Below are positions 34,400 through 42,747 of a DNA stretch of 64,000 nt, in pieces. The first letter of the stretch is position 1. Each line of letters begins with the position of its first letter. The stretch is from the NCBI GenBank assembly GCA_964291465.2, contig OZ219936.1, forward strand, positions 1 to 64,000, given 5' to 3'. A model generated the notes under the pieces. It made no database searches and was not told the origin of the DNA. It was given only the letters and a program-made list of their open reading frames with translations. This stretch comes from JAGWBJ01 sp964291465 (lineage in GTDB: Bacteria; Chloroflexota; Dehalococcoidia; Lucifugimonadales; JAGWBF01). A program made the position numbers and the translations under genes.

Positions 34400-35515
34400 A
34401 TGGAGCATTCAGGATACGCCTCAGACAGCAACGTCGAAGAACCCTTAGAAGCCGATGAGTCTGAGGAGCCGTCAACTTTCCGCTACCAAATAACGGCTTA
34501 CGGTGCCGACTATCCGATAGACGCCTTGGTTAAGCGAATCGATAATGGCGATATCGTCGTGCCAAGCTTTACGCCTGATGCTCGGTTGGGCGATATCCGC
34601 GCGTTCCAAAGACGTTTCGTATGGTCAAAGAAGCAGAGCGACAGATTCATCGAATCACTGCTGCTTGGACTTCCAGTTCCTGGCATCTTCTTAGTTGTTC
34701 TGCCAGATGGGCGCCTTCTGGTATTGGACGGTCAGCAGCGACTTAGAACATTACAATCGTTCTATGAGGGCATCGTTAGAGATAAGGCTTATAGCTTAGC
34801 TGATGTACAACAGCAGTTTGATGGAAGGACCTACAAGACGCTCGACCCTGAGGATCGGCGGAGGCTCGACAATAGTATAATCCACGCAACAGTTGTGCGT
34901 CAGGACGAGCCATCGGACGATCAGAGTAGCGTTTATATGGTGTTTGAACGACTCAACACGGGCGGGACTGCTCTACAACCTCAGGAGATTAGGATAGCAC
35001 TCTATGGGGGACCTTTCATAGACTTCCTCAATAGACTCAACGAATTCGCTGCCTGGCGAAAGATATATGGCCGAAAGTCGACAAGATTCAAAGACCAAGA
35101 GCTAATTTTACGATTCTTTGCATTGCTGTATGCAGCACATGAGTACCAGCGGCCCATGAAGGATTTCCTGAATGGCTACGCGGCGGGGAATCGCGATTTC
35201 AGACTACAAAGTGAAGCAGAAATGAAAGACATCTTCGAGAAGACGATTGAGACTGTGCTTGATGGTCTCGGTCCCAGGGCATTTCGGCTCAAGAACGCCA
35301 TAAACGTAGCCGTTATGGACTCCGTCATGGTAGGCATCGCTAACAGGATTCTATCCAAAGGGCCGATGGTGGATGTCGACGGGCTGGTGGTCAAGTATGA
35401 AGCGCTACTGGAGGATGAGAAGTTCCTTTCAAGAGTAGAGAGCGGGACTACAGATGAGAGAAGTGTGGAATCCCGATTGAAAGCAGCAAAAGAAGCCATG
35501 CTAGAGTTGGACTAG
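34400..35515 (+). CDS. DUF262 domain protein (ParB/Srx-like GmrS type)
   Basis: A 371-residue cytoplasmic protein. The DUF262 core starts near residue 45: GDIVVPSFTPDARLGDIRAF, then RRFVWSKKQSDRFIESLLLG and RLLVLDGQQRLRTLQSFYEG. These hold the DGQQR motif thought to bind nucleotide or act in nuclease control. The C-terminal half is helical, and the DUF1524 HNH nuclease domain of GmrSD is absent. The next gene, 5 bases on, encodes a HEPN protein, so the two likely form a defence or toxin-type pair. Base composition is visibly more AT-rich than its surroundings, suggesting transfer. Confidence 0.85.
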   Translation: MEHSGYASDSNVEEPLEADESEEPSTFRYQITAYGADYPIDALVKRIDNGDIVVPSFTPDARLGDIRAFQRRFVWSKKQSDRFIESLLLGLPVPGIFLVVLPDGRLLVLDGQQRLRTLQSFYEGIVRDKAYSLADVQQQFDGRTYKTLDPEDRRRLDNSIIHATVVRQDEPSDDQSSVYMVFERLNTGGTALQPQEIRIALYGGPFIDFLNRLNEFAAWRKIYGRKSTRFKDQELILRFFALLYAAHEYQRPMKDFLNGYAAGNRDFRLQSEAEMKDIFEKTIETVLDGLGPRAFRLKNAINVAVMDSVMVGIANRILSKGPMVDVDGLVVKYEALLEDEKFLSRVESGTTDERSVESRLKAAKEAMLELD

Positions 35516-35520
35516 AGAAC

Positions 35521-35985
35521 TTGCCGGGCCGATCTATCGTAGCGGCACGGCTCCGGCTCGACGCTGCATTCGCTAGAATATCCAGTATTCCTGAGGGTCA
35601 GCTCGAGATACGATCCGATTTCGCTAGCTATCTATGCGTCCTTGTATCTGGTTTCATTGAGTCCGTAGTTTCAGATATAGCAACCGAGCACTGTCGCAGC
35701 AGGTCATCTCCGACGGTCACTAGTTTCGTGGAGAGTCGCCTAACGCGATCAGCGAATCTGAACACCGAGCGACTGCTGCAGCTTGTAGGCTCCTTTGACG
35801 GAGATTGGCGCAGCCAACTCAAAGCCTTCGTTGACGGAGAACGAAAGGAGGCTATCGACTCCGTGATCGCCAACCGGAACAACATAGCTCATGGTCAACC
35901 GGTAAGCCTGACTTACGTGAGAATACGGGACTACTATAGGAACGTATGCGAGGTCGTGGACTTCATAGACGACCTGTTCAAATGA
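35521..35985 (+). CDS. HEPN domain protein (RiboL-PSP/MAE_28990-like), candidate RNase partner of DUF262
   Basis: A 154-residue all-helical protein starting at TTG 35521. The conserved C-terminal motif VIANRNNIAHGQPVSL contains R-N-N-I-A-H, the Rx4H catalytic signature of HEPN ribonucleases. The helix after it, IRDYYRNVCEVVDFIDDLF, is typical of the group. These proteins cleave RNA and act in abortive defence or toxin-antitoxin systems. It is 5 bases behind the DUF262 gene and surely co-transcribed. Whether DUF262 activates or restrains it is unknown. Confidence 0.75.
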   Translation: MPGRSIVAARLRLDAAFARISSIPEGQLEIRSDFASYLCVLVSGFIESVVSDIATEHCRSRSSPTVTSFVESRLTRSANLNTERLLQLVGSFDGDWRSQLKAFVDGERKEAIDSVIANRNNIAHGQPVSLTYVRIRDYYRNVCEVVDFIDDLFK

Positions 35986-36106
35986 GCCATTCTACGGATT
36001 TGCCGTGTAGACCACGATCACATCTCGCCCACGACGGAAGTGGCCTTATCGACGCACTAGACGCCCCTTGCCCCACATATAACCAGGCTGGGATGCGAGG
36101 ACTTCT

Positions 36107-38158
36107 TCAGCCGATGAGGGGCGTGGCCTTCAGGAACACCGGGGCGAACACCAGGGACACTATGGCCATCAGCTTCAGGAGAATGTTCAGCGACGGGCCC
36201 GAGGTGTCCTTGAAGGGGTCTCCCACCACGTCGCCCTCGACGGCGGCCTTGTGGGGCTCCGAGCCCTTGCCGCCGTAGTTCCCCAGCTCAATGTACTTCT
36301 TCGCGTTGTCCCACGCGCCCCCGGCGTTGGCCATGGTGATGGCCAGGACGAAGCCGGCCGCCACCGAGCCTATCAGCAGGCCGCCCAGGGCCTCGGTGCC
36401 CAGGACGAACCCAACGACCAGGGGAGTCCCCACGGCGATCAGGCCCGGCAGGATCATCTCTTTCAGGGCCCCGCCCGTGCTTATGTCAACGCACCTGGCG
36501 TATTCGGGCCGCCCGGTGCCCTCCATGAGCCCGGGAATCTCCCGGAACTGGCGGCGCACCTCGTTCACGATGGAGAAGGCCGCCCTCCCCACGGCACGCA
36601 TGGTCATGGCCGAGAACAGGAAGGGCAGCATGGCCCCTACCAGCAGGCCCGCCAGGGTGGTGTGCTTGAGGAGGTCTATCCCGTCCAGGTCCGCGGCCTG
36701 GCCGTAGGCGGCCAGCAGGGCCAGTGCCGTCAGGCCGGCGGAGCCGATGGCGAATCCCTTGCCCGTGGCCGCCGTCGTGTTGCCCAGGGCGTCCAGCGCG
36801 TCGGTGCGCTGGCGGACCTCGGGGGCGAGGCCGGCCTGCTCCGAGATACCTCCGGCGTTGTCGGCCACGGGACCGTAGGCGTCGGTGGCCAGGGTTATGC
36901 CCAGGGTCGAGAGCATGCCCACCCCGGCCAGGGCCACGCCGTAGAAGTTCGCCAGCTCGAAGGCAGCAAGAATGGCGCCGCCGATTATGAGCACCGGCAC
37001 CACCGTGCTCTGCATCCCGGTGGCTATGCCACTTATCATGGTGGTGGCGGCCCCCGTCTGCGCCGACTCGGCTACTCCCTTGGTGGGCCCGTAATCGTAG
37101 GAGGTGTAGTACTCGGTGATCAGGCCTATGATCACCCCGGCGGCCAGACCGGCGACGATGGCCCAGAAGATGTCGAAGTCGCTGACGTTGGGCGCGATCA
37201 GCCCGTCCAGGTCGAGCCAGTAGACGGCAAGGGCGGCGAATATCACTACCAGTATGGCCGACGCGAAGATCCCCCTTCTCAACGCCCACAGTAGCTGGCC
37301 GAAGTCGGCCTTCTCTCCGCTTCTGACCAGGAAGGTGCCCAGAATGGACGCGATGATGCCCGCGCCGGCTATCAGGATGGGCAGGAGGGCCGTGTCGGTC
37401 TTCCAATCGCCGAAGGCCGCCGCCGCCGCGGCCAAGGCTATGGCGGCGATTATCGAGCCGACGTAGGACTCGAACAGGTCCGCGCCCATTCCCGCGACGT
37501 CCCCCACGTTGTCGCCCACGTTGTCGGCGATGACGGCCGGGTTCCTGGGGTCGTCCTCGGGTATGCCGGCCTCCACCTTGCCGACCAGGTCCGCCCCCAC
37601 GTCGGCGGCCTTGGTGTATATCCCTCCGCCAACCCTGGCGAACAGGGCTATGGAGGAGGCGCCGAAGCCGAAGCCGATCACGTAGTCAATGTTCTGGAAG
37701 ATGACGTACAGCACGATGACGCCCAGCAGTCCGACGCCGACCACCGTGATGCCCATCACGGCCCCGCTGGAGAAGGCCACTCGGAGGGCCGGGTTCAGCC
37801 CGTGCATGGCCGCGGCGGTGGTCCTGACGTTGGCGCGGATGGCCACGCTCATGCCGATGAATCCGGCGGCGGCGGAGCACAGGGTCCCGGCCAGGTAGGC
37901 GATGGCAGTGCGAGGCACCCAGGAGCCACCGGTGTACCAGTCGATGAGCAGCCACAGTGCCACCGCCACGACGGCTACGAAGGGGACCAGGGTGATGTAC
38001 TCCCTGCGGAGGAAGGCCAGGGCCCCCTCTTTTATCGCCTGGGCAATAGCGATCATGGCCGCGTTCCCCTGGTCTGCCCGGCTGACCCGGACGACTAGCG
38101 CCACGGCGAATAACAAAGCGACTCCGCCGGCGACGGCGGAGAGGATGATGGGTAGCAT
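36107..38158 (-). CDS. hppA: membrane-bound ion-pumping pyrophosphatase
   Basis: A 683-residue protein with about 16 helices. The substrate motif DVGADLVGKVEAG, then DNVGDNVGDVAGMGADLFES, and the late GAWDNAKKYIE are all intact. It hydrolyses pyrophosphate while pumping H+ or Na+ out of the cytoplasm. The switch position in GNTTAATGKGF is Ala where K+-independent enzymes have Lys, which predicts K+ dependence. H+ versus Na+ cannot be decided here. The gene stands alone between the island and the translin-like operon. Confidence 0.95.
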   Translation of the reverse strand: MLPIILSAVAGGVALLFAVALVVRVSRADQGNAAMIAIAQAIKEGALAFLRREYITLVPFVAVVAVALWLLIDWYTGGSWVPRTAIAYLAGTLCSAAAGFIGMSVAIRANVRTTAAAMHGLNPALRVAFSSGAVMGITVVGVGLLGVIVLYVIFQNIDYVIGFGFGASSIALFARVGGGIYTKAADVGADLVGKVEAGIPEDDPRNPAVIADNVGDNVGDVAGMGADLFESYVGSIIAAIALAAAAAAFGDWKTDTALLPILIAGAGIIASILGTFLVRSGEKADFGQLLWALRRGIFASAILVVIFAALAVYWLDLDGLIAPNVSDFDIFWAIVAGLAAGVIIGLITEYYTSYDYGPTKGVAESAQTGAATTMISGIATGMQSTVVPVLIIGGAILAAFELANFYGVALAGVGMLSTLGITLATDAYGPVADNAGGISEQAGLAPEVRQRTDALDALGNTTAATGKGFAIGSAGLTALALLAAYGQAADLDGIDLLKHTTLAGLLVGAMLPFLFSAMTMRAVGRAAFSIVNEVRRQFREIPGLMEGTGRPEYARCVDISTGGALKEMILPGLIAVGTPLVVGFVLGTEALGGLLIGSVAAGFVLAITMANAGGAWDNAKKYIELGNYGGKGSEPHKAAVEGDVVGDPFKDTSGPSLNILLKLMAIVSLVFAPVFLKATPLIG

Positions 38159-38228
38159 TTAGGGCTCCGAGACGGTCAAAGTACCTGGACTGGGCTCGTG
38201 AGAACCTAACACAAGGGCTAACGATATG

Positions 38229-38900
38229 TCAAGGTCGCGGGCGCTGCCCCCCTCCCCACACATTCTGCTCCCACGATGCCAGCTTCTCCTCCAGCTCCCT
38301 CTGGCGCAGGGCCATGGTCAGGTCCCCGCGGGTCCGCTCGACGATGCCCCGCATGGCGTCGGTGGTCCGCCTGAGGCCGCCGGTGACGCCCTCGGGAAAG
38401 TCCACCGTCACCAGCAGGCTGTAGATGTCGTCCATCTTCTGCATGTACTCTTCGCACCGCCCGGTATCGTTCCTTCGGAGGGAGTCCAGGATAAAGCGGC
38501 GGAGCTCTCCTATGACCTCGCCCATGCCGTTGAGGTACGGAGCCATCTCCACTCCGATCTCCTCGGGCAAGGGCAGGGGACTGTCGGAGACCAGGGCCAG
38601 GGTTATGTTCGCCTCGGTGAACTCCTTGCGGGCATCTGACAGGAACCCCGCGTAGTATATCTCCGGCCAGTCCTTGAGCCCATCGGCGGCGCCCTCCAGG
38701 CTGGACCCCGCCTGCGCCAGCAGCCCGCGGGCCTCTTCGAAGTCCCCCCGGTGCGCCGCCCGGATCGTGTTGGCGGACAGCCGGATGGCCTCCCTGGAGA
38801 CCCGCAGCCCAAGCTCCCTGGCCTGATGCTTGGCGGTGAAGTCGTCTATGGCCTGCTGGGCCACTCGGGCCATCCGGCCGTCGTCCTGGCCGTTGGTCAT
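38229..38900 (-). CDS. translin family protein
   Basis: A 223-residue all-helical protein related to translin/TRAX (COG2178). Signs are ELGLRVSREAIRLSANTIRA near the N-terminus, WPEIYYAGFLSDARKEFTEA in the middle and YLNGMGEVIGELRRFILDSL after it. Eukaryotic translins bind and cleave RNA as octamers; archaeal and bacterial members are poorly studied. Its ATG overlaps the TGA of the thiE-like gene upstream, so the two are translated together. The last 25 residues are a basic and disordered tail. Function here is unknown. Confidence 0.75.
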   Translation of the reverse strand: MTNGQDDGRMARVAQQAIDDFTAKHQARELGLRVSREAIRLSANTIRAAHRGDFEEARGLLAQAGSSLEGAADGLKDWPEIYYAGFLSDARKEFTEANITLALVSDSPLPLPEEIGVEMAPYLNGMGEVIGELRRFILDSLRRNDTGRCEEYMQKMDDIYSLLVTVDFPEGVTGGLRRTTDAMRGIVERTRGDLTMALRQRELEEKLASWEQNVWGGGQRPRP

Positions 38901-39849
38901 ACCCTGCCTCCCGCCCTGCTTATTCTCTCCGCCAGCCGCCTGGACGCCTCCGCCGGGTCGGGGGCAAGGCCGACGGCGCTGGCGACGCAGATGGCGTCCG
39001 CCCCGGCCCGGACCACCCGGGCCACGTTGTCCTCGTTTATTCCGCCGATAGCCACCAGGGGCACTTCGAGCCCCGCCTTGGCCCTTGTCACGGCCTCGGG
39101 CCCCAGGGGGGGCGGTCCCGTATGCTCTCCTTGGTGGAGGTGCGGTAGATATTGCCCAGGGCCACGTGGTCGGCGCCCTGGGCCCGGGACTCCCTCACCT
39201 CGCTCAGCAGGTGGTTGGAGCGGCCGACGATCTGGCCGGGGCCGAGCACACCCCGGGCCTGGGCTACCGGCAGGTCCGTCTGGCCCACGTGGAGCCCGTG
39301 GGCGCCGGAGAGGGCGGCAACGTCGGCATGGTCGTTCACCATCAGCAGGGCGTCGTACCGGCCGCACAGCTCGCGCATGGCCACGGCCAGGGGCAGGGAC
39401 CGCCCCTTGTCCCGCACCTTATCCCTCAGCTGGAGCATGCGGGCGCCTCCCTCGAGGGCCGCCCGGCCCACCTCCAACGGGTCCCGTCCCGCGGTCACCT
39501 GGGGGTCTATGATGACGTACAGCCCGTACACCCTGTCGCCGACCCGGCGGCGCATCTCCAGGCCCTGATCGGCCTCCACAGAATCCAGGAGCGATTCCAG
39601 GCGGGACAGGGGTCCGCCCGGCGCCAGCAGTCCCAGGAGACGGGCCGAGGCCCTGGCCTGGGAGACGAGGGCCAGGAGGTCTTCAGGAAACCTGGGCCCG
39701 CCCGCAGGTCCCGTGCCACGGACCGTGTGGAAGGGCAGCCGCGCCAGGATGCTCCTGAGTCCCGACGCCACGCCGGGAGAGACGCCGGACCCGGACAGGT
39801 CAGCCAGCGCTCGAGTCAGGCAATCTATCTGGGGCGTCATGGGCCTCAC
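38897..39849 (-). CDS. thiE: thiamine-phosphate synthase with N-terminal extension, frame break at G7 run
   Basis: About 317 residues when one base is added to the run at 39106-39112. The ThiE barrel starts near residue 107 (RVYGLYVIIDP), with MLQLRDKVRDKGR, LLMVNDHADVAALSGAHGLH and QIVGRSNH. After the break come GPEAVTRAKAGLEVPLVAIG and GADAICVASAVG. It joins HMP pyrophosphate and the thiazole phosphate to make thiamine phosphate. The first 105 residues form a separate helical domain that is not identified. The usual SxH of the ThiE motif is SNH. The GTG start overlaps the FmdB stop (GTGA). Confidence 0.8.
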
Positions 39850-40205
39850 TCGTCCAAGTCATCGCCGAAGCCGCCGGAGTCGCTGGCGTCCAGCTCGCCC
39901 GACTCCATCTGGTCGAGCATCTCGTCGAGCTCGGGGGAGCTCTCCTCTCCCATCTCGCTCTGCATCCTTCGCATGTACCGGGCCATCTGCCGGGGGTCCT
40001 CCATGTCGTCGGGCATACCCTCGCCGGATGAGAAGTCCAGGCTGTCGCCCCAGGACCTGTGGAAGGAGAACCGGGAGATGAGGCGGGTCATCTTCCCACT
40101 GCCGCAGTGCCCGCAGGAGGGCTCCGGGACCCCGGATGCCAGGCTCCGGACCAGGACCGTGGCCCTTCGGCGGCACTCTTGACACCGGTATTCGAAGAGA
40201 GGCAT
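39846..40205 (-). CDS. FmdB family zinc ribbon protein
   Basis: A 119-residue protein. The N-terminal 45 residues are the FmdB zinc ribbon: MPLFEYRCQECRRRATVLV, then PSCGHCGSGKMTRLISRFSF, giving two CxxC pairs. The C-terminal part is acidic with Met/Asp/Glu repeats (ARYMRRMQSEMGEESSPELD) and disordered. The family is thought to be regulatory, but its targets are unknown. It heads the minus-strand operon fmdB-thiE-translin, with stop-start overlaps at both joints. Confidence 0.85.
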   Translation of the reverse strand: MPLFEYRCQECRRRATVLVRSLASGVPEPSCGHCGSGKMTRLISRFSFHRSWGDSLDFSSGEGMPDDMEDPRQMARYMRRMQSEMGEESSPELDEMLDQMESGELDASDSGGFGDDLDE

Positions 40206-40279
40206 CTTTTGCGTCGGCCCTATTCGGTGTTTCGCTCGACCTGATTTTAGCACACGCAGGACTGCCGGTCCGCCGCCGG

Positions 40280-40654
40280 CTAGGTCCGCTCGACGGCGTT
40301 CTCCACGTGCTCCACGGGCCGGACTATGCCGCGGCTGTCGATGTTGATGGCCACCAGGTCGATGCGCCAGTCCGCGTGGTCCTCGTTGGAGTCCTGGAGA
40401 TAGGTCTCGGCGGTAGTGATGAGCCGCCTCCTCTTGTGCCGGGAAATCGACTCCTGAGGGGCGCCGAACCAGCCGCGGGCCCTGCGCGTGCGGACCTCGA
40501 CGAACACAAGGCAGGGGCCGTCCCGGGCGATGATGTCCACCTCTCCATGGCGGCACCGGTAGTTGGTTGCCACCACGCGATATCCCTTGGCCTTGAGGAA
40601 GGCCCGGGCCAGCCCCTCGCCCCGCGCGCCCAGCTCGCTCCTGGCGGAAGGCAT
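40280..40654 (-). CDS. yraN: YraN family (UPF0102) endonuclease-like protein
   Basis: A 124-residue protein with a PD-(D/E)xK-like core: LGARGEGLARAFLKAKGYRV, RHGEVDIIARDGPCLVFVEV and later RIDLVAINID. The E, D and ExK positions are kept, so a DNA- or RNA-processing nuclease is likely, related to Holliday junction resolvases. It sits 7 bases after the RNase HII gene, a neighbourhood seen in many bacteria. Confidence 0.9.
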   Translation of the reverse strand: MPSARSELGARGEGLARAFLKAKGYRVVATNYRCRHGEVDIIARDGPCLVFVEVRTRRARGWFGAPQESISRHKRRRLITTAETYLQDSNEDHADWRIDLVAINIDSRGIVRPVEHVENAVERT

Positions 40655-40661
40655 GCGTGCC

Positions 40662-41378
40662 CTACGCCCTTGCGGGGTCCAGGCCCAGCGGCGCCTGGCC
40701 GTCCAGGACCCTCCGGAGCGGCCGGCGTCTCGTCCGCTTGGCGGGAGGCGGGTCGGGAGGCCGCATGGGGGAGAAGGACCTGCGGTGGATAGGACAGGGG
40801 CCGCGACGGGCCAGGACTTTCAGGTGCCTGGCAGTGGCATAGCCCTTATGGCTGGCGAACCCGTAGCCCGGATACTGGGCGTCGGCGCGCTCCATGATCA
40901 GGTCACGGTTCACCTTGGCGACGATGGACGCCGCCGCGATGGAGTAGCTGAGGCTGTCGCCCCGGACCTCGGCCCGGAAGGGGATGCCGCAGTCCAGGAC
41001 CCGAACGAAGTCCACCAGGATGTACGAGGGCCTCAGCCGCAGGTCAGCCACGGCGCGCTGCATGGCCCAGGCCGTGGCCTCACTGATCCCGTGGGCGTCT
41101 ATCTCCCGGGGCGAGGCCATCCCCAGACCGATGGCCTTGGAGTGCGTGCGGATATGCTGGACCGCCTCCAGCCGTTGCCGCGGCGTCAGCGCCTTGCTGT
41201 CGTCGATGCCTTCGAGCCACGGCGGGGACTCCGGCGCGTCCAGAATCTCCCGGACCGGCAGGACCACCGCGGCGGCGACCACCGGACCGGCAAGGGGGCC
41301 CCTGCCAACCTCATCCACCCCGGCGATTACCTCGTACCCCTGGCGCTTCAGGTCTTCTTCGAGGTCGAAGCTAGGCAA
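40662..41378 (-). CDS. rnhB: ribonuclease HII
   Basis: A 238-residue enzyme. TTG 41378 was chosen because it has GGGGTGG upstream, overlaps the mnmA stop and begins PSFDLEEDLKRQGYEVIAG. Catalytic motifs are GVDEVGRGPLAGPVV (Asp-Glu) and YILVDFVRV. It cuts RNA in RNA-DNA hybrids, removing primers and misinserted ribonucleotides. A longer in-frame extension reaches 41543 but lies within mnmA and lacks family similarity. The C-terminus has a basic tail of about 35 residues. Confidence 0.93.
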   Translation of the reverse strand: MPSFDLEEDLKRQGYEVIAGVDEVGRGPLAGPVVAAAVVLPVREILDAPESPPWLEGIDDSKALTPRQRLEAVQHIRTHSKAIGLGMASPREIDAHGISEATAWAMQRAVADLRLRPSYILVDFVRVLDCGIPFRAEVRGDSLSYSIAAASIVAKVNRDLIMERADAQYPGYGFASHKGYATARHLKVLARRGPCPIHRRSFSPMRPPDPPPAKRTRRRPLRRVLDGQAPLGLDPARA

Positions 41379-42495
41379 CGACCACCCCTGGGCCGCCGTC
41401 TTCGGGACGGGAGCGGGCCGCCGGCAGGGGGTCGCCAATGCGGCCGCCCCCGAGCACCTCGTCTCCCCCGTAGAAGACGGCGGCCTGCCCGGGAGTAACT
41501 GCCCGCTGGGGTTCCCGGAACCGGACCAGCGCGCCTCTCCCACGGGGGTGGATGGTCCCAGGGACCTCGGGGGACTTGTACCGTATCTTGACCCCGACCT
41601 CGGCGCCGTCCACAGGCTCCCGGCCGGAAACGTAGCTCACCTCCTCCACCCAGCACTCGGCGCGGTACAGCTCCTCCTCTGGCCCCACGGTCACCACCGC
41701 CTCGGCGGCGTCCACGGACAGGACGTACATGGGCTTGGCGCCGGCGATCCCCAGTCCCCGGCGCTGACCCACAGTGAAGAACTCGATGCCCGGATGCTCT
41801 CCCAGGACGGCGCCGTGGGAGTCCACCACACGCCCGGGCCTGGGGGTCACGCGCTGCCTCAGGAACTCCCGGTAGTCGCCGCCGGGAATGAAGCAGATGT
41901 CCTGGCTGTCGGGCTTGGACGCGTTGGGGAATCCCGCCTCCCGGGCCATTCTCCTGATCTCGTCTTTGGGGTACCAGCCCACCGGCAGCAGCGTGTGGCG
42001 CAGCTCCCTTTGCCCCATGCCGTAGAGGACGTAGGACTGGTCCTTGTGGGTGTCCAGCCCCTTGAGGAGGCCCAGGGTGTGCTCCCGGGCCTGGATGCGG
42101 GCGTAGTGGCCCGTGGCCACGTACTCCGCGCCCAGGAACCGGGCCCGCTCCAGCAGGAAGCTGAACTTAATGCGGTCGTTGCAGGCGATACAGGGATGGG
42201 GGGTCCTGCCCCTCTGGTACTCGCCGCAAAAGTAGTCGATGACGAAGGCCCGGAACTCCCGCTGCAGGTTGAAAACGTAGTGGGGCATGCCCAGGCGGTG
42301 GCACACACGCCGGGCGTCCTCCACGTCGTCGACGGTACAGCAGCCGCGATAGTATTCCGGCACGTCCTCGCCGCCGGCATCGTACAGCTTCATGGTGACG
42401 CCGACGGTGTCGTAACCCTGCTCCCTGAGCAGAAGGGCTGCGACGGAGGAATCGACCCCTCCGCTCATGGCTACCACCACCCTGTCTTTCGTCAC
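41371..42495 (-). CDS. mnmA: tRNA-specific 2-thiouridylase
   Basis: A 374-residue enzyme. The PP-loop is AMSGGVDSSVAALLL (about residue 9). Catalytic cysteines lie in TPHPCIACNDRIKF (about 102) and SQDICFIPGGDY (about 200). The C-terminal beta-barrel has GLGIAGAKPMYVL. It adds sulphur to U34 of tRNA-Lys, Glu and Gln. The GTG start at 42495 lacks a strong ribosome site. It leads the operon mnmA-rnhB-yraN, the first two overlapping by 8 bases. The extra GCCTVDDVEDAR insert is common in this family. Confidence 0.95.
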   Translation of the reverse strand: MTKDRVVVAMSGGVDSSVAALLLREQGYDTVGVTMKLYDAGGEDVPEYYRGCCTVDDVEDARRVCHRLGMPHYVFNLQREFRAFVIDYFCGEYQRGRTPHPCIACNDRIKFSFLLERARFLGAEYVATGHYARIQAREHTLGLLKGLDTHKDQSYVLYGMGQRELRHTLLPVGWYPKDEIRRMAREAGFPNASKPDSQDICFIPGGDYREFLRQRVTPRPGRVVDSHGAVLGEHPGIEFFTVGQRRGLGIAGAKPMYVLSVDAAEAVVTVGPEEELYRAECWVEEVSYVSGREPVDGAEVGVKIRYKSPEVPGTIHPRGRGALVRFREPQRAVTPGQAAVFYGGDEVLGGGRIGDPLPAARSRPEDGGPGVVVA

Positions 42496-42608
42496 GCGAG
42501 GTCCTCTCTACTCATGAAGCTCAGGCCGCGGAATTCGCAATATAGTACCGTTTCCCCGGGCTCCGGGCAAACGGCGGTCCTGGGCCGGACCCCGACCGTC
42601 TATCAACT

Positions 42609-42647
42609 TTAACAAAACGTTAAACTACCGTTCAAGATACCTTAACG
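42609..42647 (+). promoter_or_regulatory. four 11-bp-spaced direct repeats, candidate Pho box (PhoP/PhoB operator)
   Basis: TTAACA (42609), TTAAAC (42620), TTCAAG (42631) and TTAACG (42642) recur at exactly 11-bp steps. This is the layout of Pho boxes recognised by PhoP/PhoB dimers. The element stands about 100 bases before pstC in an otherwise GC-rich gap. Confidence 0.65.
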
Positions 42648-42747
42648 GAACTGCCCTACTCTGAATGGGTGGAGCGGGAGTCCAAACTGGGGAGGACCAC
42701 TGCACCCGCCGCCCCTGCGGTCATCGGAGGGCCAGCGACCGGCAGGG

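Noticed and set aside
33857..36100. tRNA-Gly as classical integration site of the DUF262-HEPN island
   Set aside because: The island lies on the 5' side of the tRNA gene, no integrase is present and no repeat of the tRNA 3' end was found.
36251..37294. Long plus-strand frame opposite the pyrophosphatase
   Set aside because: Shadow of a GC-rich gene; its translation is low-complexity Gly/Arg/His with no family features.
40662..41543. RNase HII starting at 41543 with a 55-residue N-terminal extension
   Set aside because: The extension lies within mnmA, lacks family similarity, and TTG 41378 has a ribosome site and normal spacing.
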